The notes: generated by a model from the sequence alone, not told the origin. Shown: positions 40,881 to 55,000, counted from the stretch's first letter. The stretch is DNA of 64,000 nucleotides from Rhodamnia argentea (GCF_020921035.1 NC_063151.1:32494934-32558933), one strand, 5' to 3'. Numbers and translations: made by a program.

Positions 40881-42063
40881 GTCGCTGTATGGTCGGAGGC
40901 ATGGCATGGTAAAACCTTTTTGCTCAAATAGTGGGAGTTAGGACCCATTTTTTTTTTTTTCTATTTATGTGAGCGGCCGTCTTCTAAGTCTCAACTTTTG
41001 ATGTAGATTTTGATTGCTTCATAATCAACGACGCCCTCTACTTTTCTGTGTATCTTCATTCTTTTGATGCTTGTGCCGGTTATTCTATCAGGTCCTTTTT
41101 TTGTTTTTCATGGGTAGTTGTCCTGCTTTGCAGATAGGCTACAGTTTTGAAGGATGGGTAGGGGACTTATTTTCCATTTTTCTCTTGTATCATTCTAGTA
41201 AATCCAGGTTAAGTGTAGCCGCTTCTGCTGTAATCCTGTTCATTTTGTCTTCCCTGTTGAATTGGCATAAAGAGCTAGTTATGAAGAATGTTTTAGGCTT
41301 TTGAGAGCTTCTGTTCCTCCTCCTCCTCCTCCTCCTCCTCCTCCTCGCTGCTATCGTCTTCTTCATATCACCGCCCTCCTCCACCTATCTTCTTCTTCTT
41401 CATAAGTGTCGCGACACATATGTAAACTTAAGTTGCATTGTGTCTCCGAAAAGATCATCTATTTCTCTGTCTCTCTTGATCCGCCATGGCTTGATGGTCC
41501 GCTTGATGGTCCGAAAGCTAATGTTTTGCTAGCAGAATCTCTATATGCCTAAGGATTGAATTTCCCATGGCTTCCATATCTCAAAACTTCTACTCCCCTG
41601 TCAGGCTATGTCAAATGAGTGCAAGCATAGTTGGCTCTGTAAACAAAGCTACCGTATCTATGCAATGTGCGTCTAGCCCTTAAGCCAAACGATACCACGT
41701 CCATCATATGTCGGATGCCATAACAGGCAGCAATGAATCCACGATTTCAAAATTTTGGTGGCGTTTGTTTCGTAAAAAATAATGATTTAGAAAACGTGTC
41801 ACTCGTGTCGTTTCGCTTACAAAAACTAAATAAAGAGAAATTATACCTTTCATAAATGTATTTAAAAATAAATTGTTATCGATAATACTAAATTTTTTCG
41901 AGCGCGATGATTTATAGGACAAACAAATATCTTATGATGTAATAATTAGTATACTAATGATCACTGCTGTCTTACTCCATTCCTTTTCTTTTTAAGAAAA
42001 GATAAGATGATGCCTGGTGTCACTCCAAAGAGCAACGAAGAGACCATCGGATAAAACCTCACA
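40881..42063. other. Intergenic region between PTB3 and COG0212
   Basis: The left part is the PTB3 3' UTR. A (CTC)n run lies at about 41314-41346. The right part is AT-rich promoter DNA of the COG0212 gene. No gene seen. Confidence 0.5.
41314..41346. repeat. (CTC)n trinucleotide microsatellite
   Basis: About eleven CTC/TCC units. The antisense frame over it reads as poly-Arg and is not a gene. Confidence 0.85.
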
Positions 42064-44850
42064 ATGATCATGGATTCATGTGTAATCCGGTTATCGTCCC
42101 CATTAAGAATCGCACAGTGCTCTCTGCGCGTGACGCATCGAACCCACAACCACAACGCATTCTCTCTCTCGTTCTCATCGTCGTCAACCTCTGCCTCTCG
42201 AAATAATCCCCGGAAGAAGCCACCGAAGCTGGAAGTCGGCGCCGGGGCCAAAAGGGGAGCTGCGTTCGACGGAGCTGCGTTCGACGAAGCCGCCTACGAG
42301 GCCGAGCGGCTCCGGCTCGACGCCGAGGCTCGGGAGTTGATGGCGGAGACGTCGGAGCGGGAAGAAGCCGAGGACCCGAGAGCGTGGAAATGGGTGATCC
42401 GGAAGAGGGTGTGGGATTTCATGGAGGCCAATAACGTGGCCCAGAACCCCCGCCCCGTTCACCACCGCATCCCCAACTTCGTCGGTGCGTCAGCAGCTGC
42501 TGGCAAGGTGAAAAAATGCAGACTTTATCTGATTACTTTTTCACTTTCATTTTTAAAAACAGTTTGGTGGCCTCTCGGGAAAATCGATAACTGCATCTTT
42601 GATGCACTTGCTAGTACTTGTACATCATTGTGTGGAAGATTTTCAATTTAGTTCTTCTAGTGATCTTGGGGAAACGAGGGATGGTTAATGGGGCTGGTTT
42701 GTGATGTTATGTACGTGGGATTTGAATAAGTGGGAAAGATTCGATAATGAATAAGAGCCTTTAACGTCATTGGCAAATCTTAGCAACATTCGATTCGTAA
42801 GAGTATTGGCATTGTTCATTAACCAGTGTTATCATGGACTCTTAGATACAAGTAATGGGATTTCAGGCAGAACTACTGATTTACATTACTGATTCCCTAG
42901 TGAAAAAATTGAATAGAACAGTGATTTTTTCCCTCTGTTTGACTTGGGCCTTCTGGCAGTTAAGCGAGTTGGAAATTTTTCAAGTTGCAGAGTGTGTGAA
43001 GGTTAATCCGGATTCACCCCAGAAGCAAGTCAGGTTCCTCACTCTCTCTGGTCAGTTTTATTTTTTCCAGCTAATAAGTGACCTTAAGTTAATTTGGTTT
43101 ATTTTCAACCTCAGAAGGAAAATGTGTAGCAACGTTGAGCTAACTTTCTGAAAAAAGTAAGAGATTGTACCCCTCCATGCGCAGATGGAAAGAAGTTGCT
43201 GACGCCTCAACCCCGTTTGAGGACAGGTTTTTTCTCTGTTCTTCAGTCCTCTATGTTGGCCCCTCATACCGTCAATGAGGCTTGTACCTCTGTGGGGGTT
43301 GCCAAGTATGGAAGGCCAATCGGATTGGATGAGAAGATAAAGGTGGATCTGATTGTGATTGGTTCCGTTGCAGTTGACCCTAGAACCGGTGCTCGGCTTG
43401 GGAAGGGTGAGGTAATTATAGACATGCTGTCGCTAGCAACAGTTTTTGTGTTTTTTCCATGGGGATTGCATGGACAAGTATGGTTGCTTCAGAAGGTTCT
43501 GAATCAGGTTCATTTTTGTGTGTATTGGCTAAAATTGCGGGTTGCAAAGATTTAGTGGCATCTAATGTGGTTTCGTTTAATTTCCAGAATTGTACTATCA
43601 GTTGTTAGCTGTTACTACCATTACTACATATTTGCAACTTATAGATCCACTTTTAGAAGTTTCTTTTGCTTGTGCATTCCTGATACTGGTAAAGCAAAAT
43701 GTCTGGCTACAATCAAGATCTTAGATTGATCTCTTGCTATTCAATGAATCTTGAAAAGCTATTGGAGTTCCCAAATCATTCACTAAAATTTTGGAGCAGG
43801 GGTTTGCAGAACTCGAGTATGGCATGCTACAATATATGGGAGCTATTGATGACTCGACACCAGTCCTCACCTCCGGTGAGTTGTTTCATAAATTCTGTCC
43901 ATATTTCACCCACCCAGTTCAAGTAACTGAAGGTTATTCTGCTGAAAATAGTATCCTGGACTTGCCAATATTCCCACAATCGCAAGCACTTGATTATTCT
44001 ATGGGTGACATGAAAAGATCCTCGTGTCCATGTGAACTTTTGATTGTCCAATAGGGAATTATCCTCTCAACTAAGTCTTAACTAGTGTGGAAGATTCAAT
44101 GGTATGTTTCTTACTGTCTGATACTGTCGTCATGAGTGAACTCCAGGATTCTTGTTCGGAAGCAAGAACAGTTTTTTTTCTATATATTTGGTATGGGATT
44201 TCTGCTTTGTCATTTGAAGAGAAATTGAAGACAAGTCTCGCTTATCTAACAATGTGTCTTGAGTTTCGACATTTTAAGGGGCATCTGCTTAACGAAGGAT
44301 GTCTCAAGCCTTTGTGTTTTATTGCTGGTGCAGCATACATCAACATAAGCATGCTCTAACCTTTCCATTACCAATTTCCATAGCAGTATTTGTTTGCTGA
44401 CCATACCATAAAATTGGTGAACGTGCTCTTGCAGTGCACGACTGTCAATTAGTGGATGACATTCCAGCAGAGAAATTGTTAATCCACGATGTGCCAGTGG
44501 ATGTGATATGCACTCCTACACAGGTCATTTTCACTAACACTTCCATTCCAAAGCCCCAAGGTTAGTGAAACAGCAATATCTCTTTCAAATCTGTCATCTT
44601 TCTCTCTCTCTGGCATAACCGGGTATCTGATCTTTTGTGATATAGTTGTACTTACTAAGAGAGGCTGCTTCCTGCTTCTTTCATAGGAATCTACTGGGAT
44701 AAACTCTCCCCTGAGAAGCTGGGTCAAATTCGTATTCTGAGGGAGCTCAAGCGCAGAATTGAGCAGGAAACTGGACAAAAGCTTCCTTGTGGTCCATCAG
44801 AGAAATTACCCCCAACAGCTCAACGGAGCCGCTCTGAATTCTCAAGATAA
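42064..44850 (+). CDS. 5-formyltetrahydrofolate cyclo-ligase-like protein COG0212
   Basis: Exons 42064-42507, 42960-43050, 43185-43411, 43800-43875, 44435-44560 and 44687-44850 join to 375 residues. The first about 55 residues are Ser/Arg/His-rich without acidic residues, a plastid transit peptide pattern. The rest matches the COG0212 relatives of 5-formyl-THF cyclo-ligase: [16 protein letters not shown], the [18 protein letters not shown] segment, [20 protein letters not shown], then [12 protein letters not shown] across an exon junction, and [15 protein letters not shown]. Arabidopsis At1g76730 is the counterpart. Published work on COG0212 reported no true cyclo-ligase activity and suggested a link to thiamine metabolism; I recall this but cannot check it. 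The alternative start at the second Met, two codons in, is equally possible. Confidence 0.92.
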
Positions 44851-46819
44851 ATAAGACCGATCCACGATGAAGAACATTAGGATTTGTAGAGTTTGTGTAA
44901 TATACTGCTTCGAGCTAGCAGATGGTTGTCACGTCGGCTGGTTAACATTACATTTTACTTTGCTTTGCCTTTGTATTGGTGTCGGCGCCTATGTCTCGCT
45001 CTCAAATGATTGTTAGCTCTGTGTGCTACCGCGAATGAAAGGGGAAGCAATTAGGTTTCATTTGAAAATCTGATAGGCAGATTGTTATTATGTTTTGGTG
45101 TTTGATTACTTACAGCTATCAGAAGTGATGATGCATAAGTTTCTGCTTAGGGCAATTCTAGCACATACCTTGGCCATTTAGGCTGATTGACTTGGCCACT
45201 TAAGCGGATTCATGTCACCGGGTCACTAGAAAATGTGCCCGACTACCATCGCGGTGGTGGTGCCGGATCGGTACCCTCCCTCCCCTCTTTTCTCCATGTC
45301 TTTGCTGGAGTCGGGACCATCGTCGCAATGGCTGCCTCGCAGACAAGATCGAGATCTCAGTGGTATCTTGCGATAGACGCGATGACCGCCACCACGACAG
45401 TGTTCACTGTCTGGTCGGGCAGGACCATCGTGGCGGCAGTGGTCTTGCAGCCACCTGGTGCCCCTTTCTAAATTTTTTGTGACCTTCTATTGAAATTTTT
45501 GTAGCAATAAAAGCGCGATCTCAGGTTACCACCTTATCTTTTCAGCTATCAACTTGATGCCCCGGCGGTCAAATTTAACTGACAGATTAATTGCGAGGCT
45601 TTTTAAAAAGTAGAGGTGTTATAAAAAGAGAGTTGGTTTTTAATTTCAGGAATGAATCGCTTGCGTCATTTCACCAAATGTAAATTAGCTGGTATAGAGA
45701 ATATTAAATTTATTAGTCACATGAAATTGTGTATTGCTAAGACCATTCACGACACTTGATTTCACCATATTAACCACTTTGAAAAGTCACCAGATTCTCG
45801 TAAGTGAAAATCACTTACCATTTGCAAAACTCCCTAATCAAATTTGGAAAATAAATAAATAAGGAATATGTGCGCTAGAAGCCTTAAAATTGTATCAAAT
45901 TGGTGCAATCAAACCCTTCCATTAACACCGTTAATTGGACCGACGAAAAATGCTGATGTGACATTTTCAATTAATTTCTCTCTCCTACGTGACATTGTTT
46001 ATTATTTTATATTCAAATCAATTTTAAAATATATTTAAAATAAAAAAGAAAAGTTAGGCGACCTCCGCCTCCCCTAGCCCAAGGTAGGCCTACCCTCGGT
46101 AAGCCTCACTGGCCTCAGGCGAGGATAGCCGCACCTAGGGAGGGCAATGGTTGCCGACCCTAGGTGAGGGCCGGCATCTCCTAGATCCGGGGGCCCTTAC
46201 TGCGGCCTAGCGCCAGCCACCCTAACCCTTGCTTGGTGAAGGTCGCCGGCGCCTTCGATGATGGACGGCGGTGGCGGCAATCCCTACTAGTGAGCCTTGC
46301 TTTTGTTGTTGTTTTTTTTTTTTCAATTTTTTTTAAAATAAACAATTATATTTATTTCCTATTTTTTTAAATATAACTTAAATTTGATCTAAATAAAATA
46401 ATGAAAAAAAAACCACATAGCATAAAAAATTAATTTAAAAATATCAAGTCACCATTTTTTGTTAATTAAATTGACGATGTTAATGGAATGACTTGATTTT
46501 ATCAATTTGACAACTTTTAGGACTTAATTGCACTTTAACTCAATTGCGGTTTCGTGACAAATTTCGTGACTTCTAGTGCACATTTAAAAAAGAAAGTACC
46601 CCTTACATACTTACTTTTCTACTATGAAAAGTTACCTGTGGGTATCAAGAGGTTACTTTATGTATTAGAAAACTAAATGAATTACATTTTCTTTTTGGGG
46701 GAGTAAAATATCATTTGCTAAGACATCCGGAAAAGGAAAAAGAAAAGAATTCTTCGCCTCATCTATGAAGATGGCGATGGTGAGGAGATAGGCAGGAGGT
46801 CCAGAGTTGAGGAGGGCAA
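44851..46819. other. Intergenic region with MITE copy C
   Basis: It holds the COG0212 3' UTR, a GC-rich stretch at about 45230-45470 that stays open by composition only, MITE copy C (45870-46581), and the promoter of the formyltransferase gene just before 46820. No gene supported. Confidence 0.5.
45870..46581. mobile_element. Non-autonomous inverted-repeat DNA transposon, copy C
   Basis: The left end gtgcgctagaag and the right end cttctagtgcac are near-perfect inverted repeats, the clearest ends of the three copies. Arms share 'ttggtgcaatcaaaccctt' and 'taattggaccgacgaaaa' with their inverses on the right. The GC-rich centre is at about 46050-46295. No transposase. No convincing target site duplication. 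Confidence 0.78.
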
Positions 46820-49800
46820 ATGGGTTCTTCCTCTGCAATGATGCTACGTCGTTTCTGCTGCTTCAGCACCACCGTCTCTCCCTCCACATCTTCTTCATCA
46901 TCCACTCCTACTGCCAAGAAGAAGCCCCTCGTCTTCCTCGGCTCTCCTCAGGCCCTCTCTCTCTCTCTCTCTAGTTGCGCCTGTATTTACTCGTATCAGT
47001 TCTTTCCTGTGAGAATCTGCATGATGTAGTCTTTAAAGGTCCTTCCTTTACTCAACTGGGCAGGTCTCTGCCACTGTTCTTGACGCCCTCTTCAACGCCT
47101 CGAGCTCCCGAGACTCCCCGTTTGAGGTAATGCCTCCAACCTCGTTGTGTTATGGTCTCTTTCGTTGATCCGCTGAGCTCTGTGTGCTGTTCCCGTTCAT
47201 TGCTTTACCTGGTTTTGGAAGGTCGCTTGTTTTTTTTTTTTTTTTTGTGGGTGTACTTTTTGTGTGATATATGTTCAATGAATGCATGTGACACTGTATA
47301 TGACTGATTTTGAAGTTTCGTGTTGAGCTGAAGATAAATGTGATTGTTGTGTTGACAAATGTTGGGTTGTGTGGAGAGATTATGGTCAGCCCACGACAGT
47401 AGGGGGGCAAGTGGTTGGATTTGTTGATTAGTATGGCCTGATTTCAACCTCACATTGGTGGCGCTTCGCTGATATGGTGTGATTTAGGTTGCAGCAATAG
47501 TTACTCAACCACCGGCTAGAAGAGACAGGGGCAAAAAGATCCTGCCGTCTCCGGTGGCACAGTATGCACTCGACAGGGGATTCTCCCCTGAACTTATTCT
47601 CACACCAGAACGAGCAGGAGAGGTAATGAAGATCAAGTGCCTTCTTTTCTATCTCCATTGCTTTTCGTTTTTTGCAGTTTCAGTGATTTTAGTTTTATTC
47701 GCTGTCTTTAGCAGAAGTATTCTAGTTAGTTGGGCTTGCACGGAGCTTGGACTTCTCATCTATCTTTTTCTGTACATGTGGAGCTGCTTGTTTTGATTGC
47801 AACTAGCTGTGTAGCTACTTAAATAATCTAAGTGGTTCCTTCTCGTCCCTCCAAGTTTTGACATGCTTGCTACTCTTTTTCTTAATGTACAACTATCGGA
47901 ACTGTCAGAGAGGTTGTCTGATGGTTTGCCCTTGCATCTTAATGGAGACAAACTCTACATATCTTTGTTGTCTTTTCGGTTGCTCAGTACTTAGTTCACT
48001 GGAAATATTAGTTACTGATAAGTCGTTGACAATGCATTTGATTTATCTACCACTTCGACATTTTTTTTAGTCAAAATGCCTCCAATAGTTCTTCGTTGCT
48101 TGGATAGTGCTCTAGAAAGTTTGACATTGTAAAGAATGCACACACTTTCGATAAGCCTAAGATTTTCTATCTGCTTTTCTTTCAGGACTCCTTTCTGTAT
48201 ACTTTAAGAGCTTTAAATCCTGATATTTGCATCACTGCAGCATATGGAAATATTCTACCGAGCAAGTTTCTTAAAATTCCTCCATTGGGTTAGTCAAATG
48301 CAGTGCCAGCTTCTTATTGTGCTCTGCATGTTTATCTTCCAGATCATGTGATTTACCAATGATTGATCTTGTTGTTTTTGTTTAATGTGATCAATCAATG
48401 ATCAATTTTGGAGTCACGAGTCTGCATGAATAACATTTGTTCGGTTTACTTAACTGCAGGGACTGTTAATATACACCCAAGCCTACTACCATTGTACCGT
48501 GGCGCTGCTCCAGTTCAAAGAGCAATTCAGGTAGGTTTAAGTTAACATATGCTTACAAAAGATGTGTTTAAATAAGGAGGATATTCTCATTTGTGGAGTT
48601 ATGTATCAGGATGGTGTCAAGGAAACCGGAGTATCATTGGCATTCACTGTCCGTGCTTTGGATGCAGGACCTGTGATTGCCAGTCAGCGATGGGAAGTTG
48701 ATGATCGAATTAAGGTAGTGAGAGTTCGTGGTAGAGAATATGCAGATATGGATTGTTTTCTCAATTGATTTTCCATAACTTGTTCCATTGGTGTTTCCAA
48801 AGCAGATAGTTAGGTTTTTTCCTTTAAACTTGAGTTATACTTGAATTTGAGCTAAACTAGACTCAATGTAATTATGAAAAGTAAAGTTCAGTCTTAACCT
48901 AGCTGGAGCTCAAGCTTCGGTTTTGTAATTATTATTTGTTTTGATACATTACTCTCTATGATCAAAATATATGAAAACTACTAGATTTTTCTACTTTAGT
49001 TAAGTACTTCTCAGTTTGAGCTTAACTCAATTCATTGCTGAAACTACTTGTAATCGAATAGATTGACTCGAGCCTGAGTAGTTTCCGAGATAGCCTGAGT
49101 AACTCAAGAGTAGCTTGACTCAATTTTACCTATAGGCAAGACAGGTGCAATTGTTTGGTGAATGGGTTTTTCATAATTTTGTTTGATGTAATGATTTTTT
49201 TGCGTGATTGCTCAATAAATTGAATCATTGAATTTTCTTCTATGTACCGACGTTGACTAACCAATCTCCCACAGCCCCTCCAGCCTCCCCCCCCGATCCA
49301 CACACTCACAAAATAGTTCCAGAGTCAATTACATGCTCGTTAGCTTCACTGGGATCAAATTTGTCATTCTTAAGCTGGTTTTGTTGCAGGCGCCAGATTT
49401 ACTTGACCTGTTGTTCTCTGAAGGTGTGCCAATTCTCTAATGCTTTTTTGGTCTATTGGTGGGCTGAATGTGTAGAGTTTTATTTTATTCGTTGCCAATG
49501 GGAAAACGACGTCACAGACGACGTTATGACATCTATATACTGTAAAGCTGGAATCTAACAATAAAATGGCTACTTGGTTCTACGTTCTAATTTTACACAT
49601 CATCCCTCATCTTTGTCGTATCATTTATTGTTATCAGTATGGTAGATTCATTTTTATTTCGGTACTGTCAATACTTTTTGATGGACTTTGAGGATCCAAT
49701 TAATTAGGAGGAAATATAATATCTGAACTTAGGATCATTGCAGTATATGATCTTGTTCACATGCAAAGCAGTGTTGTCTATTCTGCTGTATCTAAATTCT

Positions 49801-50713
49801 TTATTCGGACAGTGATGTCCACTTGTTATATGCACAATTACCTATTGACGAAGATATTCTTTATTGCAGGATCTAAGCTTTTGATCCGTGAACTTCCCTC
49901 TCTACTGGATGGCTCTGCTCAAGCAAAAGCCAAGCCACAAGATGAGACTAAAGCCACCTTAGCTCCTAAGGTACTATTCTTACATAACAAGTGCCAGAAC
50001 AGGCTGTGATAGATTGAGTTGGCAATTTCTTAATTCCAGTAACCATTTGAAACTGTAGGTTAGCGTCTTTAATAGCTTCTCCTGCTTCTCACAGATAACC
50101 TCCGAGGAGTCATGGCTATGCTTCAACGAGGAGGCTGTGGCCCTTCATAATAAAGTGAGTGGTCCTTTCTTCCCTGAGTTGGACCGTGTGGAATGACATA
50201 CAACCATTTTAGGTCCGTGCATTTGCAGGTTGGCCAGGAACCCGAGCCAAGTTTGCCATGATGGACAAAGAGAATGTTCGGCACAATGTCATAGAGCTTA
50301 AAATCATCACTACGAGGGTATGCGGTGAGATCAGAAGTGAAGTTGGTGAAGGGGATAGCATAAGTTTCGCCAGGGGTGCTATGTTAGTTCCTTGTGGAGG
50401 TGGCACGGCACTGGAGGTATGCTTGTTCCTTCCAATCAGAATTTATTATGGAATTTGGTCATGTGCAATTTATATATGGGTTGTCCTCAGAGCCCAATGC
50501 TTTTGTCGCTATTGAAGTTTTGTAAAAAAAATATTTTCTTTTCTGAGGATATTGGCATTTTGTCTTCTTGATGTTATTGGAGAAATCTTGCAAAAAGATG
50601 ATTTTGTCACTTTTCTTGACCAGGTATTGGAAGTTCAACTTCCAGGTAAGAAAGTGATCAATGCTGCTGCATTTTGGAATGGTTTGCGAGGTCAAACCCT
50701 AAAGAGGTTATGA
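46820..50713 (+). CDS. Methionyl-tRNA formyltransferase, organellar
   Basis: Exons 46820-46951, 47064-47126, 47488-47622, 48186-48288, 48460-48530, 48610-48714, 49390-49423, 49870-49970, 50095-50154, 50213-50416 and 50624-50713 join to 365 residues. The enzyme uses 10-formyl-THF to formylate the initiator Met-tRNA for translation in mitochondria and/or plastids. The head (LRRFCCFSTTVSPSTSSSS) looks like an organelle-targeting peptide. The catalytic region is clear: ITAAYGNILP, then TVNIHPSLLPLYRGAAPVQ with the conserved Asn and His, and ALDAGPVIASQ with the conserved Asp. The C-terminal tRNA-binding OB domain has VRAFAGWPGTRAKF and ends VINAAAFWNGLRGQTLKRL. The oddity is the exon 1 donor: the family junction LGSPQ/VSATV needs an intron that starts GC with a poor consensus, inside a CT repeat. 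Arabidopsis At1g66520 is the likely counterpart. Confidence 0.93.
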
Positions 50714-51592
50714 CGCAAAAGGATTTTTCTGCTTGGCTATGCATAAAGAGCAGAGTTACATTGTATCGAGCCGATTTGCCAGGGGTATTACATTTGTTTA
50801 TCCTTCTGATCATTATTGATATGTTTTAATATTTAAATATCTGATGGAAAGAGACTTTACTTTCCATATTTTTTCGTCTTTGGAGTCTGAGAGTGGAGGA
50901 CATTTCATCTCCGGATAGGTGGGGCTAAGTGTTTGAAGACTTAACCATGAAAGAAACCCTTGAACGGAATCAAGAGAAAGCAAATGGAAGCCAATGGTGA
51001 CAGATAGAAAGACCGTCCCTATGATAAAACCTCAGTGCTTCATCCATGTGGTAAGATCTCAGCCAGCATAAGACTAAAAGAAGCTAACTAGCGAGAAACC
51101 GCACGAGCCCAACCCTCGGTCAGAATGGTCACGACTTGGTGCTCTGGTTGCTACCAAAGCACCAGCAGAATCCGAGCATGCCTTTTCTGCAAAAGAAGAC
51201 TAATTATAGTGCATGAAAGACGTCAACAATGTCATACGCTCCACATGTCGGTAAAGCCAGTCTGTCGAGACGGTGTACAATGCTGCAACTAATTAAGTGA
51301 ACTTAAACACATCTCAACTCTAAGCTTCGAAAAATATCGTAACTGTGTTTAGAAGACTGTCACCTCCCCGTAAAGGTGCACACACGATGCGGGGCTCCAA
51401 TGGATTTGTCAAACTTCAGCTGTAGGCGGCGAGAGCTTTCCTCACTCCCATTCTCCAAATTATTGTTGGATTTGAGGTGCAAATACTATAAACATGTACA
51501 AGCACCTTCCATCTTTTTCATTTCAGGGAAGTTCGCCTGGAAGTCGACAATGAATATTGCCTTGAAAAAAATGTCTAGAGATGCCACTGGAT

Positions 51593-51628
<36 letters not shown>

Positions 51629-52019
51629 CCACTTTCTTACAATGAAAACTATATGGTACAACAAAAAGAGGTATGTGTAGTGTAGTCAGTGGCCTAACAG
51701 AAGATAAAAGACTCGCAAAAAGATCACAGCATCTTTAGATTTCAGATTGCCAAAGGGCACTTCTACCCCCATCCCAGAACTACTTGCAGACACAACATGG
51801 ACGAGATCCACTATCCTCGACCACCAATGCCCGGGGAGCATGATATCATATCATAACCACGTGAGGTACTTCTCTAATCACTGTACTGAAGCCAGCCTTT
51901 CAACTCATTAACAGCATGGACATTTCGAAAATACAAAAACTTAAAAGCTGAAGAATAAGTATACTTCTGTCTTCAGATGATTGAAAAATGCAGGATCAGC
52001 AACATTTCTGCCTTCACGT
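50714..52019. other. Convergent 3' region between formyltransferase and LIKE-COV genes
   Basis: Two genes end towards each other here, so most of it is 3' UTR plus about 800 bp of unassigned DNA. A (GA)n run lies at 51597-51624. No coding exon supported. Confidence 0.5.
51597..51624. repeat. (GA)n microsatellite
   Basis: About fourteen uninterrupted GA units. Confidence 0.9.
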
Positions 52020-55000
52020 TCACGTCATTCTGTTGAGAGGCATCCTGTTGCTCTGATAGGGAACTCTTTCTATGGGAGATATCACTTGCGGCATTGTCAT
52101 GCCAACCGAGACAATAATTTCTGCAATTAGTAGAAGGAAATAACCGTTCATGTAATATAATGCTAGTCTCTGACAGGATATTAAACTGTGTACCGCATTC
52201 TATAAGAGAGATCTTGAACTGCTAACTCTTGCATAACCCTGATGTCATTCCAATTTCCATACCATTCAAACAATATATTTTAGCACCAAGCTCATATGGA
52301 CTTTACAACCACAAGAGCTATCTTATTAATCACCGGCAGAAGTTATCCCGAGTAACCAATTCATAAGCACCAAATTCAGGACGCAATCTGGACAATTTAA
52401 AAACCCAATGGGACCTAGACCAAACTCAAGGGTCATTATTTCTTTCCACTAACATTTCTCTTTGCATTAACTTTTGCACCAGATGACAAAGTGGAAGAAA
52501 AAGCATGAAAGGGAACAATCTCGTTGCACAAAATGTGGAGCAGAAAGGTCATCATCAAAGCACCTCGCGTTAATAACACGCAAGAGGAACGACTTACCTA
52601 TGCCTTCACGAATAGACAAGTTAGGTCTTATTATCTCTTTAGAATTCACCAAAAATATATCGCCAATGTAGAGATGATTGGTAGGAACGTAAACACTGCA
52701 TAACTCCTCATCCCCATCATCTCTCTGCAATTGAACATCCAACAATCACATTAACGACTAGAAACAGTTGACTATTAAATGTGACTAGAAATTGTTCAGA
52801 AAAGTAGCCTTTATGAACACTACAACAAACTCATATAGTTGGAAGACAATTCCTATCACCAGTTTGGCATTTGAATAAATTTAGTCCAAAATCAGCCAAG
52901 GAAAGGCTGCTGAAGATGGTCAGTCGACCTCTTCTTTCTTTAGCAGTATAAAACTGAAGTACGATAGACCAGAAGAAATCATGAAAAAGTAATTTAATCT
53001 ATCTTACTTGCATGCGTTAAGTATAGCGGAAAATCCAAAGATTCATTGTGAACGACAAATATCACACCAATGTCATTAACTGAGAAAGTGACTGCTCCAT
53101 GCCTAAGTTCCCTGGAAGAGGAAACCCCGTCTAAGTATGCTGATGGTGGTTTAGTGACCACATCCCTCTTTTTCCCCTTTCACAGAAAATTACAATACAT
53201 TAACAGATCTGGCTCCACTATATAACACCTTCCTAACGACTCACGTCACATTCATCTGGTTCTCCAGCAGCCAACATACGTGCAAAGAGCAAGTACCATC
53301 CGATATTGACTCATAGATCCCTTTGAGGCTCCAATTATCAGCCAATGCTTTTAATGATATAAAAGATGCCATTCCAATAAACGTTCTTCTCAAGTGGAAA
53401 CATTAATTAGAAATTCCTGCTTTCCTCGTCTGTATATAAAAGTTACAGCGAAATCACCCAGATACTTGCCAAACGACAGTAGATGATCCGGCAGCAATTT
53501 TCTCTGAGTCGCACTTAACTGATTTGAAAAATCTCATCTCTGTAAGCCCCTTTCTCTTTTCTCTTATGCCTTGATTTGATCAGTATCCTTTTGAATTATA
53601 GAAAACTACAAACCAAGACACAAACATATCTCCGTTTGATAGCATAGCCAGGAAAAAATCCAGATCCATCGAGTCCCAAGAGAGAGATTATCATTGCCAA
53701 AAGTGTAGAGGCTACATGAAAATAAAAAGCAGACATGCTGTTTTGAAGAACATACGAATCGCAAACCCAGAATTAGACATCTTACAAATTTATGCTTCAC
53801 TTTACCTGGAGGACAACAGACGATGTTATGAAGCCAAATGCATATTCACCTAGACGAGGATGACGAATGATTGCGACCTCCTTAAAGGCTGTTGTATTTT
53901 GATCTGTAACAAAAAAAAAGGTGGACTTATTGCAGTTTAATGGTCTCTCCAAAAGAAAGAAATACAGTCTAATGGCACACCCAAAAAAAAGGTCATACCC
54001 ACCTAATTATTAGTCCACAACACCACACATTACAGTATTTTGACACTTCACAGAATCATAAGAGATCAAGTAGTTTAATAATCATGTTTGTAGTTGGAAG
54101 TCGGCACTACTAGGAAAAAACAAAATTGTCCATATATACATAGCTATCAGGCTATAGCTATTACAAAATGCTTGTGATATTCTGAAGTTACCAGTTTACT
54201 TGACTTTATTATACTGTTCATCTATCTGCACTAAAACTTGGAACCAAAGAGAAGTATGTAAAAGTTGACAATTAAAAACCCTCCCTCCCTCCCTCCCTCC
54301 CTCCCTCACAGCCAGACCATATTAAAAAAACCGTTTACCTGGAGATATAGCAGCACTAATTTGCTTAGAAGCTGAATATATGTGCTTCATGAAAGGCATT
54401 CTCTTAATGAACCACTCTCCAAGCCAGAATACGGTGGCTCCCATCCATGACGAGGCAAATAAACCGACAAAGAATATAAAGATAAGCGATGTCATGAACC
54501 CAAGGCCTGCAAAAGAAAAGGTCCTGCTTAAATGTCGGTTACACCTCAATTCAAATGGTGATTGAGTTGGAAACAGATCCATTAGATCCAATGGTAATGA
54601 TAGAAGAAGAAAATTCAGATGGTATGAGCTAAAGTAAAATGTCAAGCCTTTAAAAGCATATGCATGTGTTCATACATCTCAATCTAGATAATAGAACAAC
54701 AACGGCATGAATTCGGACCTTCATAACATGCTGCAGTGTAACATACAATCTTGATACTCTAATAAAAGGGGCGACAATTGGAAGTTGCATTTGCCTTCCA
54801 GAATATCTTCACCGAGGTTTTTTCATCCAGTAAGCATATCTTACAGAAGTACCCAAGTGCCCACTTAAAGTACTCTCCCTTGACCGATATCCAAAGTCAC
54901 AGAACATTGCACAAAGCGCAAAGACCCTCCTACATGATGTCATTGAAGAGTTGTCTGTAGTCTGTGCAGTCAGTCCATAACTTGACAATGACACTGGGTA

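Noticed and set aside
45187-45471. 94-residue GC-rich frame after COG0212
   Set aside because: Compositional only; no motif, no splice partners, no family match.
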